Of a stretch of DNA of 64,000 nt, positions 8,778-18,009 are shown piece by piece. The position numbers and the translations under genes were made by a program. Positions within the stretch are counted from its first letter, which is position 1; every line of letters begins with the position of its first letter. The notes under the pieces were generated by a model that had not been told where the DNA came from, made no database searches, and saw nothing but the letters and a program-made list of their open reading frames with translations. Location of the stretch: assembly GCA_031394355.1 (NCBI GenBank), contig JANNSU010000056.1:62001-126000 (forward strand), given 5' to 3'. The DNA comes from JAEUMY01 sp031394355. GTDB lineage: Bacteria > Pseudomonadota > Gammaproteobacteria > Burkholderiales > Usitatibacteraceae.

Positions 8778-10528
8778 AGGGCATCGAGCAGTTCGCGTGC
8801 CGACTGGAATCGATCTTCCGGGCGCTTTGCCAGCAGTCTGTCCGTCAGGGGTTGAAACTGTCGGAATCGCTGTGGCAGCAACGGGATCTCGTCGTGAATG
8901 TGGCGATAAATGAGTGCCGCCGCCCCTTCGGCATTGAATGGCTTCTGACCCGTCAGCATCTCGTGAAACAGGATGCCCACGCTGTAGAGGTCGCTGCGGC
9001 CATCGATGGCCAACCCCTGACCATGTTCAGGGCTCATGTAGTACGGCGTGCCCATGACCTCGCCCACGCCACGCAGGCCGGGCACGAGACCGAATCGTGT
9101 CGCGAGGGTGAAATCGATGAGTACTATGCTGCCATCGTCGCGGAAGAACACATTCTCGGGTTTGATATCCATGTGCGCCAGATGATCCGCATGCATCACC
9201 GCCAGTGCCTCGGCAATCATTCGAGTGATTCTCAGCGCATCCTGCGGGGCCAGCGGCTCGTGCATCGCGCGGCGGAGGTCGCCGGAGACGAGGTACTCGA
9301 AGGCCATGTAGGGATACTCGCCTGCAATGCCACCATCGATGACCTTGACGAGGCTGCGTTCTTCCTTGGCGCTGAGGTAGACATACAGATCGATGAAGCT
9401 GTGGAGCGACTTGCGTTGCTCGACCGGCGCACCATTCATCACCTTCACCACTGCGCGCTTGCGGTCGCGCATGCGCTCCGCATAAAACACATGATTGTTC
9501 TCGTTGCCCGACAGGCGTCCCAGCAGGCGAAAACGTTCAATGCTGATGTCCTGCCGTCGGCCCTGAACATCCAGCGGGAACTGTCCGCGCGATGCCGGGT
9601 GTGGCAACTGTGCGCGTGCCGGGTCATCCGGCAGCGGGGGTTCGCCTTCCTGGCGCACGAGACGCGTGGCAGCGTCAATGAGATCCCTGGCCGAAAGCGA
9701 GTCGCGGAGCAGGACCGCGTGCGCGCCCGCGACCGCAAGTTCAAACGCAGTGGTTGCCATCTCGGCGCTGATCAGCAGGATGACGCCTGGCGGGCTGGGA
9801 CGATTGCGCAGCTTGGCCAACACATTGGTTGCTTCCGTCACCGAGCCGATACTGCCGATGATGACCAGGTTGGCATCCGGTGCTGCAATGGAGTGCAGGC
9901 CGTGCATGGTCTCAGTGAAGGGGTCAATGGAATCGATGACGGCATTGGGCCAGCGTTGATGCAAAAACAGGCTGATCAGAGTTCGGCTGCCGTAGGAGCT
10001 ATCCAGCACAGCGATGCGCGGCGACAACGCCGGGAAAGCCTTGATGGGGCCGGTTACCTGATGGATCGGTGTCGATAGCGTAATGGCCTCGGCTTCGCGG
10101 GACTTGAGGTGTGCCGTGATGGCGCGCGTGGCGGTATCCAGCGGGTTGCCGGCCTCACCGGGTGAAAGCGAGGCGAGCGTGTTGCGCAGGTCGAACCGAT
10201 TCAGTGTCTCGCGCGGCAGCGATGCCTGTGCCAGTGCCATGAACGCTGCACTGCCGCGACTCGGGAATTCGTCGCTCGCGAGGTACAGCACCCTGGGAGC
10301 GGCAGCATGATTTTTCAGCAGATAAACCAGATCCAGCGCCGCGACAGCATCCTCGATGAATCCGATCAACAAAGCGTCATAACCCTCCCACCCCGCGCGC
10401 TTGATTTCAAGGTTTTCGGGCGTGGGATCGATCAGATCAATGATCGCGCCGGGCCATTGCTCTTTCAGGTACTGGTCAATGCGCAGGCGCAGCGCCGGAG
10501 AGGAGTCCAGAAACGCGATGTGCCGCAT
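8744..10528 (-). CDS. Ser/Thr protein kinase with two degenerate receiver-like domains
   Basis: This is a 594-residue protein. The N-terminus holds two related alpha/beta domains (residues about 1-125 and 165-300), each opening with the same pattern (IAFLDSS, IAVLDSS). At the place where a response regulator has its phospho-acceptor Asp they have LLIG and VIIG, so they look like pseudo-receivers. The C-terminal half (about 340-590) is a Hanks-type kinase: AVVKVM with the ATP Lys, HMDIKPENVFF (HRD is HMD), IDFTLA (DFG is DFT) and GTPYYMSPEH. No transmembrane segment is visible, so it is probably cytosolic. ATG at 10528 follows the fumarase stop by 8 bp, and the stop overlaps the mfd start. Substrate is unknown. 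Confidence 0.88.
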   Translation of the reverse strand: MRHIAFLDSSPALRLRIDQYLKEQWPGAIIDLIDPTPENLEIKRAGWEGYDALLIGFIEDAVAALDLVYLLKNHAAAPRVLYLASDEFPSRGSAAFMALAQASLPRETLNRFDLRNTLASLSPGEAGNPLDTATRAITAHLKSREAEAITLSTPIHQVTGPIKAFPALSPRIAVLDSSYGSRTLISLFLHQRWPNAVIDSIDPFTETMHGLHSIAAPDANLVIIGSIGSVTEATNVLAKLRNRPSPPGVILLISAEMATTAFELAVAGAHAVLLRDSLSARDLIDAATRLVRQEGEPPLPDDPARAQLPHPASRGQFPLDVQGRRQDISIERFRLLGRLSGNENNHVFYAERMRDRKRAVVKVMNGAPVEQRKSLHSFIDLYVYLSAKEERSLVKVIDGGIAGEYPYMAFEYLVSGDLRRAMHEPLAPQDALRITRMIAEALAVMHADHLAHMDIKPENVFFRDDGSIVLIDFTLATRFGLVPGLRGVGEVMGTPYYMSPEHGQGLAIDGRSDLYSVGILFHEMLTGQKPFNAEGAAALIYRHIHDEIPLLPQRFRQFQPLTDRLLAKRPEDRFQSARELLDALCDYSQPPRTS

Positions 10529-10536
10529 GCAGGGCC

Positions 10537-12051
10537 TTACGCTGCCACAACCGGAATCTTCCCGATCCGGGACTTCCATTCGGCCGGACCGGATTTGTGA
10601 ACGGAGTCGCCGCCCTGATCCACGGCCACCGTGACCGGCATGTCGACGACCTCGAACTCGTGGATGGCTTCCATCCCCAGATCCTCGAAGGCCAGTACGC
10701 GAGACTTCTTGATGGCCTTGGAGACCAGATAGGCGGCACCCCCAACGGCGATGCAATACACACCGCGATGCTTTTTGATGGCCTCGATGGCAATCGGGCC
10801 ACGTTCGCTCTTGCCCACCATGCCGATGAGACCCGTGTTGGCGAGCATGCCGTCGGTGAACTTGTCCATGCGCGATGCTGTAGTGGGACCAGCGGGGCCG
10901 ACCGCCTCGTCGCGCACCGCATTGACCGGGCCGACGTAGTAGATGAATCGGTTGGTGAGATCGACCGGCAGCTTCTCGCCCCGGGCCATCAAATCTGCCA
11001 GACGCTTGTGCGCTGCATCGCGGCCCGTGAGCAGTTTTCCGGTCAGCAACAATCTGTCTCCAGCTTTCCAGATTGCAGTGTCCTCGCGGGTCAACGTGTC
11101 GAGGTTGACGCGACGTGACTGGGAGAAGTCGAGTTCCAGCTTTGGCCACAAATCCAGTGACGGCGGCTCCAGATGGGCGGGGCCGCTGCCGTCGAGGGTG
11201 AAATGGGCGTGACGGGTGGCGGCACAATTGGGCAAGAGTGCAATGGGCTTGGAGGCGGCATGGGTGGGGTAGTCCACCACCTTGACGTCCAGCACGGTCG
11301 ACAGTCCGCCCAACCCCTGAGCGCCAATCCCCAGAGCATTCACTTTTTCAAATATTTCGAGACGCAGTTCCTCCGCGCGGTTGCGGGCGCCGCGCGCCTT
11401 GAGTTGCGGCATGTCGAAGGGATCCATCATGGCCCACTTGGCCATGAGCATGGCCTTCTCGGGGCTGCCACCGATACCGATGGAAAGCATCCCCGGCGGA
11501 CACCAGTCCGCACCCATTACGGGCAGTTGCGCGAGCACCCAGTCCACCACGCTGTCCGAAGGCAGCAGCATCGCGAACTTGGATTTGTTCTCCGAGCCGC
11601 CGCCTTTGGCCGCCACGATGACGTCCACCTTGTCGCCGGGCACCAGCTCCACATGGGTCACCGCAGGCGTGTTGTCACGCGTGTTGATGCGCTTGCCATC
11701 CGGATCGCCGAGCATGGAGCCGCGCAGTGGATTGTCTGCATTTGTGTAGGCACGCCGCACGCCTTCATTGACCATCTCCGCGAGCGAAAGCGTCGCATCC
11801 CAGCGCACGTCCATGCCCACGCGGATGAACGCGATGCAGATGCCGGTATCCTGACAGATGGGTCGGCGTCCTTCCGCAGCCATGCGCGAGTTGATGAGAA
11901 TCTGCGCCATCGCATCCTTCGCGGCGGGCGACTGTTCATTGCGGTGCGCTTCGGCCAGTGCCGCGATGAAATCGGCAGGATGGTAATAGCTGATGTACTG
12001 AAAGGCGTCAGCAACGGACTGGATGAAGTCTTCCTGCCTGATCGGGGTCAT
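10537..12051 (-). CDS. fumA: Fumarate hydratase, class I (iron-sulfur)
   Basis: This 504-residue oxygen-sensitive [4Fe-4S] fumarase interconverts fumarate and malate in the TCA cycle. RRPICQDTGICIAF near residue 65 holds the first cluster Cys, LLPNCAATRHAHF the second, and the C-terminal beta domain contains FTDGMLANTGLIGMVGKSERG. Length is typical. The N-terminal alpha and C-terminal beta parts are fused, as in E. coli FumA/FumB. It lies 11 bp after the YqhA-like gene and 8 bp before the kinase gene, so the three are probably cotranscribed. The symbol marks the class, not a proven orthologue. Confidence 0.95.
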   Translation of the reverse strand: MTPIRQEDFIQSVADAFQYISYYHPADFIAALAEAHRNEQSPAAKDAMAQILINSRMAAEGRRPICQDTGICIAFIRVGMDVRWDATLSLAEMVNEGVRRAYTNADNPLRGSMLGDPDGKRINTRDNTPAVTHVELVPGDKVDVIVAAKGGGSENKSKFAMLLPSDSVVDWVLAQLPVMGADWCPPGMLSIGIGGSPEKAMLMAKWAMMDPFDMPQLKARGARNRAEELRLEIFEKVNALGIGAQGLGGLSTVLDVKVVDYPTHAASKPIALLPNCAATRHAHFTLDGSGPAHLEPPSLDLWPKLELDFSQSRRVNLDTLTREDTAIWKAGDRLLLTGKLLTGRDAAHKRLADLMARGEKLPVDLTNRFIYYVGPVNAVRDEAVGPAGPTTASRMDKFTDGMLANTGLIGMVGKSERGPIAIEAIKKHRGVYCIAVGGAAYLVSKAIKKSRVLAFEDLGMEAIHEFEVVDMPVTVAVDQGGDSVHKSGPAEWKSRIGKIPVVAA

Positions 12052-12062
12052 GGTGCTACTCC

Positions 12063-12719
12063 TCAGTCATTGTGGGCACGGCCATCGCGCTTCTTGGCCG
12101 CGTGTTCCGATGGCTGCATGAGCCGGTCGCAGAGGGCAATCGCCAGGGCGGAAAACAGAAACGCCACATGAATGAGCGTCTGCCAGAGCAGGACCTTCTC
12201 GGAGTAGTTGGCGGCGTTGATGAACGTCTTGAGCAAGTGGATCGATGAAATGCCGATAATGGCGGTTGCCAGCTTGACCTTCAGTACCGACGCATTCACG
12301 TGGGACAGCCACTCGGGCTGATCCGGGTGGTTTTCGAGATGCATGCGGGAGACAAACGTCTCGTAGCCCCCGACGATCACCATGATGAGCAGATTGGAAA
12401 TCATTACCACATCAATCAGCGCCAGCACCACGAGCATGATGATGGTTTCGTTGAGTTTGGGTGACTCGTAACCGGTTACGTTGCCGGCAGTGTCAGTAAT
12501 GGCAGGCAACGAGTAGCCGATGCTCTTGATGAGGACATCCAGCGCTTCCTTGTTGCCGAATATCGCTTCAATGAGGTGCACAAGCTCCACCCAGAAGTGA
12601 AAGACATAGACGCACTGCGCCACGATCAGCCCCAGATACAGCGGCAACTGCAGCCAGCGGCTCATGAAGATGAAGTTTGGCAGGGACTTGATGGGTCGGA
12701 GTTTTTGCTGTTCGTTCAT
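12063..12719 (-). CDS. YqhA/TIGR00645-family inner-membrane protein
   Basis: This 218-residue membrane protein is related to E. coli YqhA, whose role is unknown. Hydrophobic segments lie near residues 22-45 (LQLPLYLGLIVAQCVYVFHF), 90-118 (IIMLVVLALIDVVMISNLLI), 155-175 and 185-205, giving about four transmembrane helices. NFIFMSRWLQLPLYLGL and GGYETFVSR are typical of the family. The ATG at 12719 is preferred over the in-frame ATG at 12797, because the terminator of the upstream gene (12741-12777) would otherwise fall inside the coding region. No good Shine-Dalgarno is seen at either. Confidence 0.85.
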   Translation of the reverse strand: MNEQQKLRPIKSLPNFIFMSRWLQLPLYLGLIVAQCVYVFHFWVELVHLIEAIFGNKEALDVLIKSIGYSLPAITDTAGNVTGYESPKLNETIIMLVVLALIDVVMISNLLIMVIVGGYETFVSRMHLENHPDQPEWLSHVNASVLKVKLATAIIGISSIHLLKTFINAANYSEKVLLWQTLIHVAFLFSALAIALCDRLMQPSEHAAKKRDGRAHND

Positions 12720-12740
12720 GGGAAAGGTATCGTCGGCTCG

Positions 12741-12777
12741 AAAAAAGGAGAACCCGCGCAAGCTGTGCTTGCGCGGG
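12741..12777 (-). terminator. Rho-independent terminator after the acyl-CoA synthetase gene
   Basis: An 11-bp perfect stem, CCCGCGCAAGC / GCTTGCGCGGG, with a 3-nt loop (12753-12777) is followed on the minus strand by TTCTCCTTTTTT. It sits 38 bp past the stop codon at 12815. Confidence 0.9.
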
Positions 12778-12814
12778 ATGAAATTGAACGACCGCAAACT
12801 ACGTCAGTTGAGTT

Positions 12815-14455
12815 TCAGTTTGACGACCGCGCCGTGGCGATGGCCGGACTGATTTCCCGACGCAGGATTTTACCATTCTTGGTGCGTGGAAAATCCCTGG
12901 CCAGATAAAGCACCTTGGGTGCTTTGTAAGCCGCGAGGTGGGACTTGCCAAAATCGAGCAGTGTTTCGGCGCTGACCTTGCTGCCCGGCTGCGGAATGAC
13001 ATAGGCGGCGACCAGCAGCTTGTCCTTGTCGAGCGCCTCACCCACGCAGGCACAATCGGCCACATCCGGATGGGACTTCAGCACTCGCTCGATTTCGTAG
13101 GGCGACACGCGGTAGCCAAAGCTCTTGATGATGTCGTCCTTGCGGCCGAGGAACCACAGATAGCCGTCCTCGTCGACGCGGGCATAGTCGCCGGTCAGGA
13201 ACCAGCCGCCACGCCGCAGCGTCGCGGTTTCTTCCGGCAGGTTCCAGTACCGCAGGAAGAGGCCGGGGTCGTCTTCGGGTATCGCGATCATGCCTTCTGT
13301 GCCCGCTGCCACTTCGATCAGCGTCTCCGGATCGAGCAGCCGGATGTCATGCCCCGGCTGCGGAAAACCGGCGGAGCCTGCGCGGATCGGCCGGAAGATG
13401 CTCTGTGAAAGATAGTAGGAAAACTCGGACATGCCGACTGCTTCGTAAATGTCCATGCCGAAGCGCTCGCGCCACTGGCCCAGCATTTCGTCAGACAGAT
13501 GCTCGCCCGCGCTCATGCAAAACCGGAGGCTGGGCACGTCTGCCTTCGTCGATGTCGTCTTCTGCACGATCTGGCGATAGATGGTCGGCACGCCGATGAA
13601 GATGGTTGCCTCATGCTTTGCGATGAGTCGCGTCCACAGTCCTGCATCGTTCTTGCCCTCGTGCACGATGACCGTCTTGCCGCGATACAGCGGGTCCATC
13701 AGCCCTGATCCCAGGACATAGGTCCAGTTGAACTTGCCGGAGTGCAGGATGCGGTCGTCACCGGACTCGTTGAAGTGAAACCAGTAGGTTGACGCGGGCT
13801 CGCGGCCGATGAGCGCGCGGTGCGCATGCAGCACGCCCTTCGGGTAGCCCGTCGTGCCGGAGGTGTAGACGAGATAGGCCGGGTCATGGGCTCGGGTGGC
13901 GTGCGGTGCGGACCAGGCGGTGATACCGGCAAGCGCACTGCCGATTTCAAGAACGGGGATCCCCGGCACTCGGACCACCTCGCCCTTGCCAGAGAGCAGC
14001 ACGAGCTTCACGCCGGGCATCTCGTGCAGGCGAGGCGCCAGGGTTGCCCACGTCTGGTGATCGAGCGTGAGCACTGCTGCCGAAGAGTCCTTGGCCAGAT
14101 AAATCACTTCCTCGGCCGTGAGTAACGTGGAGGTCGGCACGGCAACACAGCCAGCCTTCATCGCGCCGAGAAAGGCCGTGGGATAGTCAAGGCTGTTGGC
14201 CAGGCGGATGAGCACTCGCTCGCCAGGCAGGACAGTGTGCTTGCGCAACAGCTGGGCAAACTGACTGGTCCGCTCGGCGAGTTGTGCGAACGTGGCGCGG
14301 GACTCGCCCAGTTGATCATCCTCAACGATCATTGCAATGCGATTGGCGTGCTCTGTATCGAGATGTGCATCCGTGCAGGCCACGCCAATATTGAAGAATT
14401 CGGGCAGATGCCATTGCCAGGGTGGAAAGGGTGCGAGTGGGCTGCGTGCGTTCAT
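12815..14455 (-). CDS. AMP-forming acyl-CoA synthetase
   Basis: This 546-residue ANL-superfamily ligase activates a carboxylic acid to an acyl-AMP and then its CoA thioester. AMP-binding motif YLVYTSGTTGYPKGVLHAH lies near residue 175, SAGEHLSDEMLGQW near 310, WFLTGDYARVDEDGYLWFLG near 415, and the catalytic Lys motif PRTKNGKILRRE near 530. The middle part (FHFNESGDDRILHSGKFNW) resembles the benzoate/short-chain acyl-CoA ligase branch; the true substrate cannot be read from sequence. The ATG at 14455 gives the usual N-terminus, and the ORF extends 18 codons further up without support. It lies 54 bp downstream of the CitE-like lyase, suggesting joint work on one CoA ester. Confidence 0.88.
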   Translation of the reverse strand: MNARSPLAPFPPWQWHLPEFFNIGVACTDAHLDTEHANRIAMIVEDDQLGESRATFAQLAERTSQFAQLLRKHTVLPGERVLIRLANSLDYPTAFLGAMKAGCVAVPTSTLLTAEEVIYLAKDSSAAVLTLDHQTWATLAPRLHEMPGVKLVLLSGKGEVVRVPGIPVLEIGSALAGITAWSAPHATRAHDPAYLVYTSGTTGYPKGVLHAHRALIGREPASTYWFHFNESGDDRILHSGKFNWTYVLGSGLMDPLYRGKTVIVHEGKNDAGLWTRLIAKHEATIFIGVPTIYRQIVQKTTSTKADVPSLRFCMSAGEHLSDEMLGQWRERFGMDIYEAVGMSEFSYYLSQSIFRPIRAGSAGFPQPGHDIRLLDPETLIEVAAGTEGMIAIPEDDPGLFLRYWNLPEETATLRRGGWFLTGDYARVDEDGYLWFLGRKDDIIKSFGYRVSPYEIERVLKSHPDVADCACVGEALDKDKLLVAAYVIPQPGSKVSAETLLDFGKSHLAAYKAPKVLYLARDFPRTKNGKILRREISPAIATARSSN

Positions 14456-14509
14456 AGCTTGGTACTCAAGTAGAAGTGGATGCGGAGAGTCGCGAGGTCG
14501 GGCAGGCAA

Positions 14510-15658
14510 TCACAGGATGACGCCGTACGGCCAGTTCTCGCGCACAACCTGTGCCGGGAGCTTGTGCAAGACGTCGATCGCAAAGTGGGTGTCGTCGTCT
14601 GACAGCGCATGGAGTGCGTGGGCACGCAGCAGCGTCTGCAGCGCCTTGCCGAACATGGGTGGGTCCAGCATCTCGCCGTTGAACTTGATCGCGCCGCCCA
14701 GAAGCGCATCGGCCTCGATGGCCGCATGCAGGATCGCGATCTTGGTCTTGATGTCGGACGGCGAGGGTGTATACGCCACCTTGCAGGGATGGATGTGGCT
14801 CGGATGAATGACCTGCTTGCCTGTCATGCCCATGGCGGATTCTTCGCAGGCGTGCTTGTACACGACACGCGATTCTTCGTCGCCGTGCAGATCCAGCCAG
14901 CGGCGCACATCATCGTTTTCGACAATGCTCTCCGGCATCGGGCTTTGGCCGATCAGTGTCTCCACTCCGCCAATGACGCCCTTGCCGGCGATACGTGCCT
15001 CGAACAACACCTGATTCATGAAATAGGCCAGTTCCTCGGTCCACTTGCGCGGAGTGATCTGGATTCCCATGGCCTTGGAGAAGTCATGGATACCGAACAC
15101 GACATGCTTTACTGTCGGGTACTGCATGAGGTCCGGCGCGATCTTGAGTGACTTTGGGTGCTCGATGATTGGCTGGATGGTCATCTTGCTGTTGAGTCCC
15201 ACCAGCACCGCGGACAGATCGCGAATCTCTGGTGCACCATAGGCTTCTCCCGCCTTGGCGAGCATCACCACATCGAAATGATCCGCAAGGTCGCGAATCA
15301 TCTCAAGATCCTTTTCATATTCTTCGGTGCGAAAGGGATTGATGCGCACGGCGACCTGGACTTCCTTGCGACGGGGCAAGGTGGGCAATTCACGGCGAAG
15401 CAGCTCGCGTGACATTTCCTTCTGTCGACAACCATCCTCAAGGTCGAACAGCAGCGTGTGTGATGTCGTGCCGTGCGCATGCTTCTTGAACCGCAACGCC
15501 GCTTGCTCCAAGTCCTCGTAGATGCCGAGAGACGGTGCGTACTTGACCGGAGGATAGTAAATCTGGATGCCCGGCCAGTAATCACCCAGCAACATGGCAT
15601 CCGCCCTTTCTGACAATGACTGCGCCGCGTTGTGGGCTTGCAATTCAAGTGCGGACAT
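14510..15658 (-). CDS. CitE-like CoA-ester lyase (HpcH/HpaI family)
   Basis: This 382-residue TIM-barrel protein belongs to the malyl-CoA/citramalyl-CoA/citrate lyase beta group. LFDLEDGCRQKEMSRE (acidic Mg/phosphate region), VAVRINPFRTEEYEKDL with the conserved Arg, and MTGKQVIHPSHIHP near residue 275 are diagnostic. It is longer than CitE (about 290 residues), with a C-terminal extension of about 80 residues. It is the first gene of a two-gene unit with the acyl-CoA synthetase, divergent from acs. Possible substrates are malyl-CoA-type esters; citrate lyase is unlikely because no CitD, CitF or CitG is nearby. Confidence 0.85.
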   Translation of the reverse strand: MSALELQAHNAAQSLSERADAMLLGDYWPGIQIYYPPVKYAPSLGIYEDLEQAALRFKKHAHGTTSHTLLFDLEDGCRQKEMSRELLRRELPTLPRRKEVQVAVRINPFRTEEYEKDLEMIRDLADHFDVVMLAKAGEAYGAPEIRDLSAVLVGLNSKMTIQPIIEHPKSLKIAPDLMQYPTVKHVVFGIHDFSKAMGIQITPRKWTEELAYFMNQVLFEARIAGKGVIGGVETLIGQSPMPESIVENDDVRRWLDLHGDEESRVVYKHACEESAMGMTGKQVIHPSHIHPCKVAYTPSPSDIKTKIAILHAAIEADALLGGAIKFNGEMLDPPMFGKALQTLLRAHALHALSDDDTHFAIDVLHKLPAQVVRENWPYGVIL

Positions 15659-15995
15659 AATAATTCCTCTTTAAGTCAGTCAATTACGTGCATTACTTCA
15701 GGTGCCGTATGTTTTGTACGGGAGCTTGTTGATACAGGCTTCATGAAAAAGTTAGCACTTATGCTGCGCTGCGTCAATCACTCTTATATAAGATATCTTT
15801 TATAAGCATTAAGGGAGCCCAAGGTGCCACAACGGATGCGATTTGTCTGCGCGGTCTCCAATCCCAGCGATTGGCGAGCGGGGAATCTCGTGTGCTATAA
15901 ACTCGATTTCATAGCCGCGCCAACAACAATAAAAATTGCCCTGCGGTCCGTGTCCGGTGATCCCACCAACCGTTCAGCATTGACGAGGAGAAGCA
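15659..15995. promoter_or_regulatory. Divergent control region between citE-like gene and acs
   Basis: This 337-bp gap separates two outward-facing genes. It is clearly more AT-rich than the flanks, especially 15740-15820, where promoters for both directions are expected. It holds an imperfect 24-bp palindrome (listed separately). I see no convincing gene in it: an open frame at 15824-16024 has no homologue I recognise and runs into acs. A GAGGAG purine stretch a few bases before the acs ATG is its ribosome-binding site. Confidence 0.6.
15783..15806. promoter_or_regulatory. Candidate operator, AT-rich palindrome upstream of acs
   Basis: The 24-bp sequence has half-sites CTTATATAAGAT and ATCTTTTATAAG, symmetric except for one pair of positions. 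It lies in the middle of the divergent acs / citE-like region. The length and symmetry suit a dimeric regulator that would switch both units, but no cognate regulator gene is adjacent. Confidence 0.5.
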
Positions 15996-17957
15996 ATGAG
16001 CACCATCGAATCCGTATTGCATGAGACCCGTGTGTTTCCGCCGGCCGAAGCGTTTGTTTCGCAGGCCAACGTGTCGGGTATGGCTGCCTACGACGCGCTG
16101 TGCAAAGAGGCCGAGGCCGACCATGCCGGATTCTGGGCGCGGCTTGCGCGCGAGAATATCGAGTGGACCAAGCCGTTTACCAAACCGCTCAACGAATCAG
16201 AGGCGCCATTCTTCAAGTGGTTTGAAGATGGCGAGCTGAATGTATCCGCGAATTGTCTTGAAAGACATCTGGGCACACAGCCAGAAAAAGTCGCCATCAT
16301 TTTCGAGAAGGACGACGGCAGCACCGAGACCTTCACCTATCGGCAGGTCTATGCGGAAGTGTGCAGGCTTGCCAATGGTCTGACCAAGCTGGGCATCCAG
16401 AAGGACGAGCGCGTCATTGTCTACATGCCGATGGGGCCGCATGCGGTCTTCGCGATGCATGCCCTTGCGCGGATTGGCGCCACACACTCGGTGGTGTTCG
16501 GCGGATTTTCCGCGAAGAGTCTGCAAGAACGCATCATTGACGCAGGTGCGGTCGCCGTCATCACGGCGGATGAGGGCCCTCGAGGTGGCAAGAACATTCC
16601 GCTCAAGGCGGCGGTGGATGAAGCCTTGACGTTGGGCGGTTGCGAGTCGATTCGTGACGTGGTGGTCTACCAGCGCACAGGCGGCAACGTGGCTTGGAAT
16701 GCCCGTGTCGACAAGTGGTGGCACGACGTGGTGAAGGGCCAGGCAGATACCTGTGCTGCGGTTCCCGTCAATGCCGAGCATCCGCTTTTCATCCTCTACA
16801 CATCGGGCTCCACAGGCAAGCCGAAAGGTGTGCAGCATTCCAGCGCGGGCTATTTGCTGCAGGCCATCCTGACGATGAAATGGACGTTTGACATCAAGCC
16901 GGATGATGTCTTCTGGTGCACCGCTGACGTGGGCTGGGTCACCGGTCATACCTATGTGGTGTATGGACCGCTTGCAGTGGGTGCCACCGAGATCATCTTC
17001 GAGGGCGTGCCGACCTTCCCCCACTCGGGACGATTCTGGGAGGTCATCCAGAAGCACAAGGTCTCCATCTTCTACACGGCGCCGACGGCAATTCGCTCGC
17101 TGATCAAGCTGGGTTCCGATTTGCCCAAGCAGTACGACCTTTCCTCACTGCGGCTGCTGGGTTCAGTCGGCGAGCCCATCAATCCCGAAGCATGGATGTG
17201 GTACTACAACGTGGTCGGGAGTGCGCGCTGTCCCATTGTCGACACCTGGTGGCAAACCGAGACCGGCGGACACATGATCACGCCATTGCCGGGTGTGACG
17301 CCTTTGAAGCCGGGGTCCTGCACCCTGCCATTGCCGGGTATCGCAGCAGCCATCGTGGACGAGACAGGGGCAGACGTCGAGAATGGCAAGGGGGGATTTC
17401 TGGTCATCAAGAAGCCCTGGCCTTCAATGATTCGTACCATCTGGGGCGATGCGGATCGCTACAAGAAGTCCTATTACCCGGAGGAGATGCAGGGCTACTA
17501 TCTCGCAGGCGATGGGGCCAACCGAGATCTCGATGGTTACTTCTGGATCATGGGACGTATTGATGATGTGCTGAACGTATCGGGGCACCGGTTGGGAACC
17601 ATGGAAATCGAGTCTGCACTGGTGTCCAATCCGCTGGTTGCCGAGGCGGCTGTGGTGGGTCGGCCCGATGACCTGACAGGCGAGGCGGTGTGTGCATTTG
17701 TCGTGCTGAAGCAGGCGCGGCCGTCAGGGGATGAAGCATTGAAGATTGCTGCAGACCTTCGCATCTGGGTCGCAAAAGAAATCGGGGCCATTGCCAAGCC
17801 CAAGGACATCCGGTTTGGTGACAACCTGCCCAAGACCCGGTCAGGGAAAATCATGCGGCGCTTGCTGCGTTCCGTCGCGAAAGGCGAAGAGATCAAGCAG
17901 GACGTTTCCACGCTGGAGAATCCGGCGATCCTGGACCAGCTGAAGCAAGCCCTGTGA
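15996..17957 (+). CDS. acs: Acetyl-CoA synthetase
   Basis: This 653-residue AMP-forming enzyme activates acetate to acetyl-CoA. The adenylation motif [20 protein letters not shown] is near residue 270, the acetate pocket motif [19 protein letters not shown] near 420, and the C-terminal catalytic loop [14 protein letters not shown] near 615. The Lys of SGKIMR is the site usually controlled by acetylation. Length matches Acs. The ATG at 15996 is preceded by GAGGAGAAGCA. Downstream lie the DUF294 regulator, exonuclease, DUF485 and actP, the usual acetate-uptake neighbourhood of proteobacteria. Confidence 0.97.
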   Translation: MSTIESVLHETRVFPPAEAFVSQANVSGMAAYDALCKEAEADHAGFWARLARENIEWTKPFTKPLNESEAPFFKWFEDGELNVSANCLERHLGTQPEKVAIIFEKDDGSTETFTYRQVYAEVCRLANGLTKLGIQKDERVIVYMPMGPHAVFAMHALARIGATHSVVFGGFSAKSLQERIIDAGAVAVITADEGPRGGKNIPLKAAVDEALTLGGCESIRDVVVYQRTGGNVAWNARVDKWWHDVVKGQADTCAAVPVNAEHPLFILYTSGSTGKPKGVQHSSAGYLLQAILTMKWTFDIKPDDVFWCTADVGWVTGHTYVVYGPLAVGATEIIFEGVPTFPHSGRFWEVIQKHKVSIFYTAPTAIRSLIKLGSDLPKQYDLSSLRLLGSVGEPINPEAWMWYYNVVGSARCPIVDTWWQTETGGHMITPLPGVTPLKPGSCTLPLPGIAAAIVDETGADVENGKGGFLVIKKPWPSMIRTIWGDADRYKKSYYPEEMQGYYLAGDGANRDLDGYFWIMGRIDDVLNVSGHRLGTMEIESALVSNPLVAEAAVVGRPDDLTGEAVCAFVVLKQARPSGDEALKIAADLRIWVAKEIGAIAKPKDIRFGDNLPKTRSGKIMRRLLRSVAKGEEIKQDVSTLENPAILDQLKQAL

Positions 17958-18009
17958 CGACGCACAATTGTCGCGGCGGCTGCAATGTGCTGCCGCCGCG
18001 ACATCAGCG

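Noticed and set aside
8669..10078. 469-codon open frame antisense to the kinase
   Set aside because: The kinase on the other strand has intact motifs, and this frame is its mirror.
15824..16024. 66-codon frame before acs
   Set aside because: It overlaps the acs start in another frame, has no homology that I recognise and no good ribosome-binding site.
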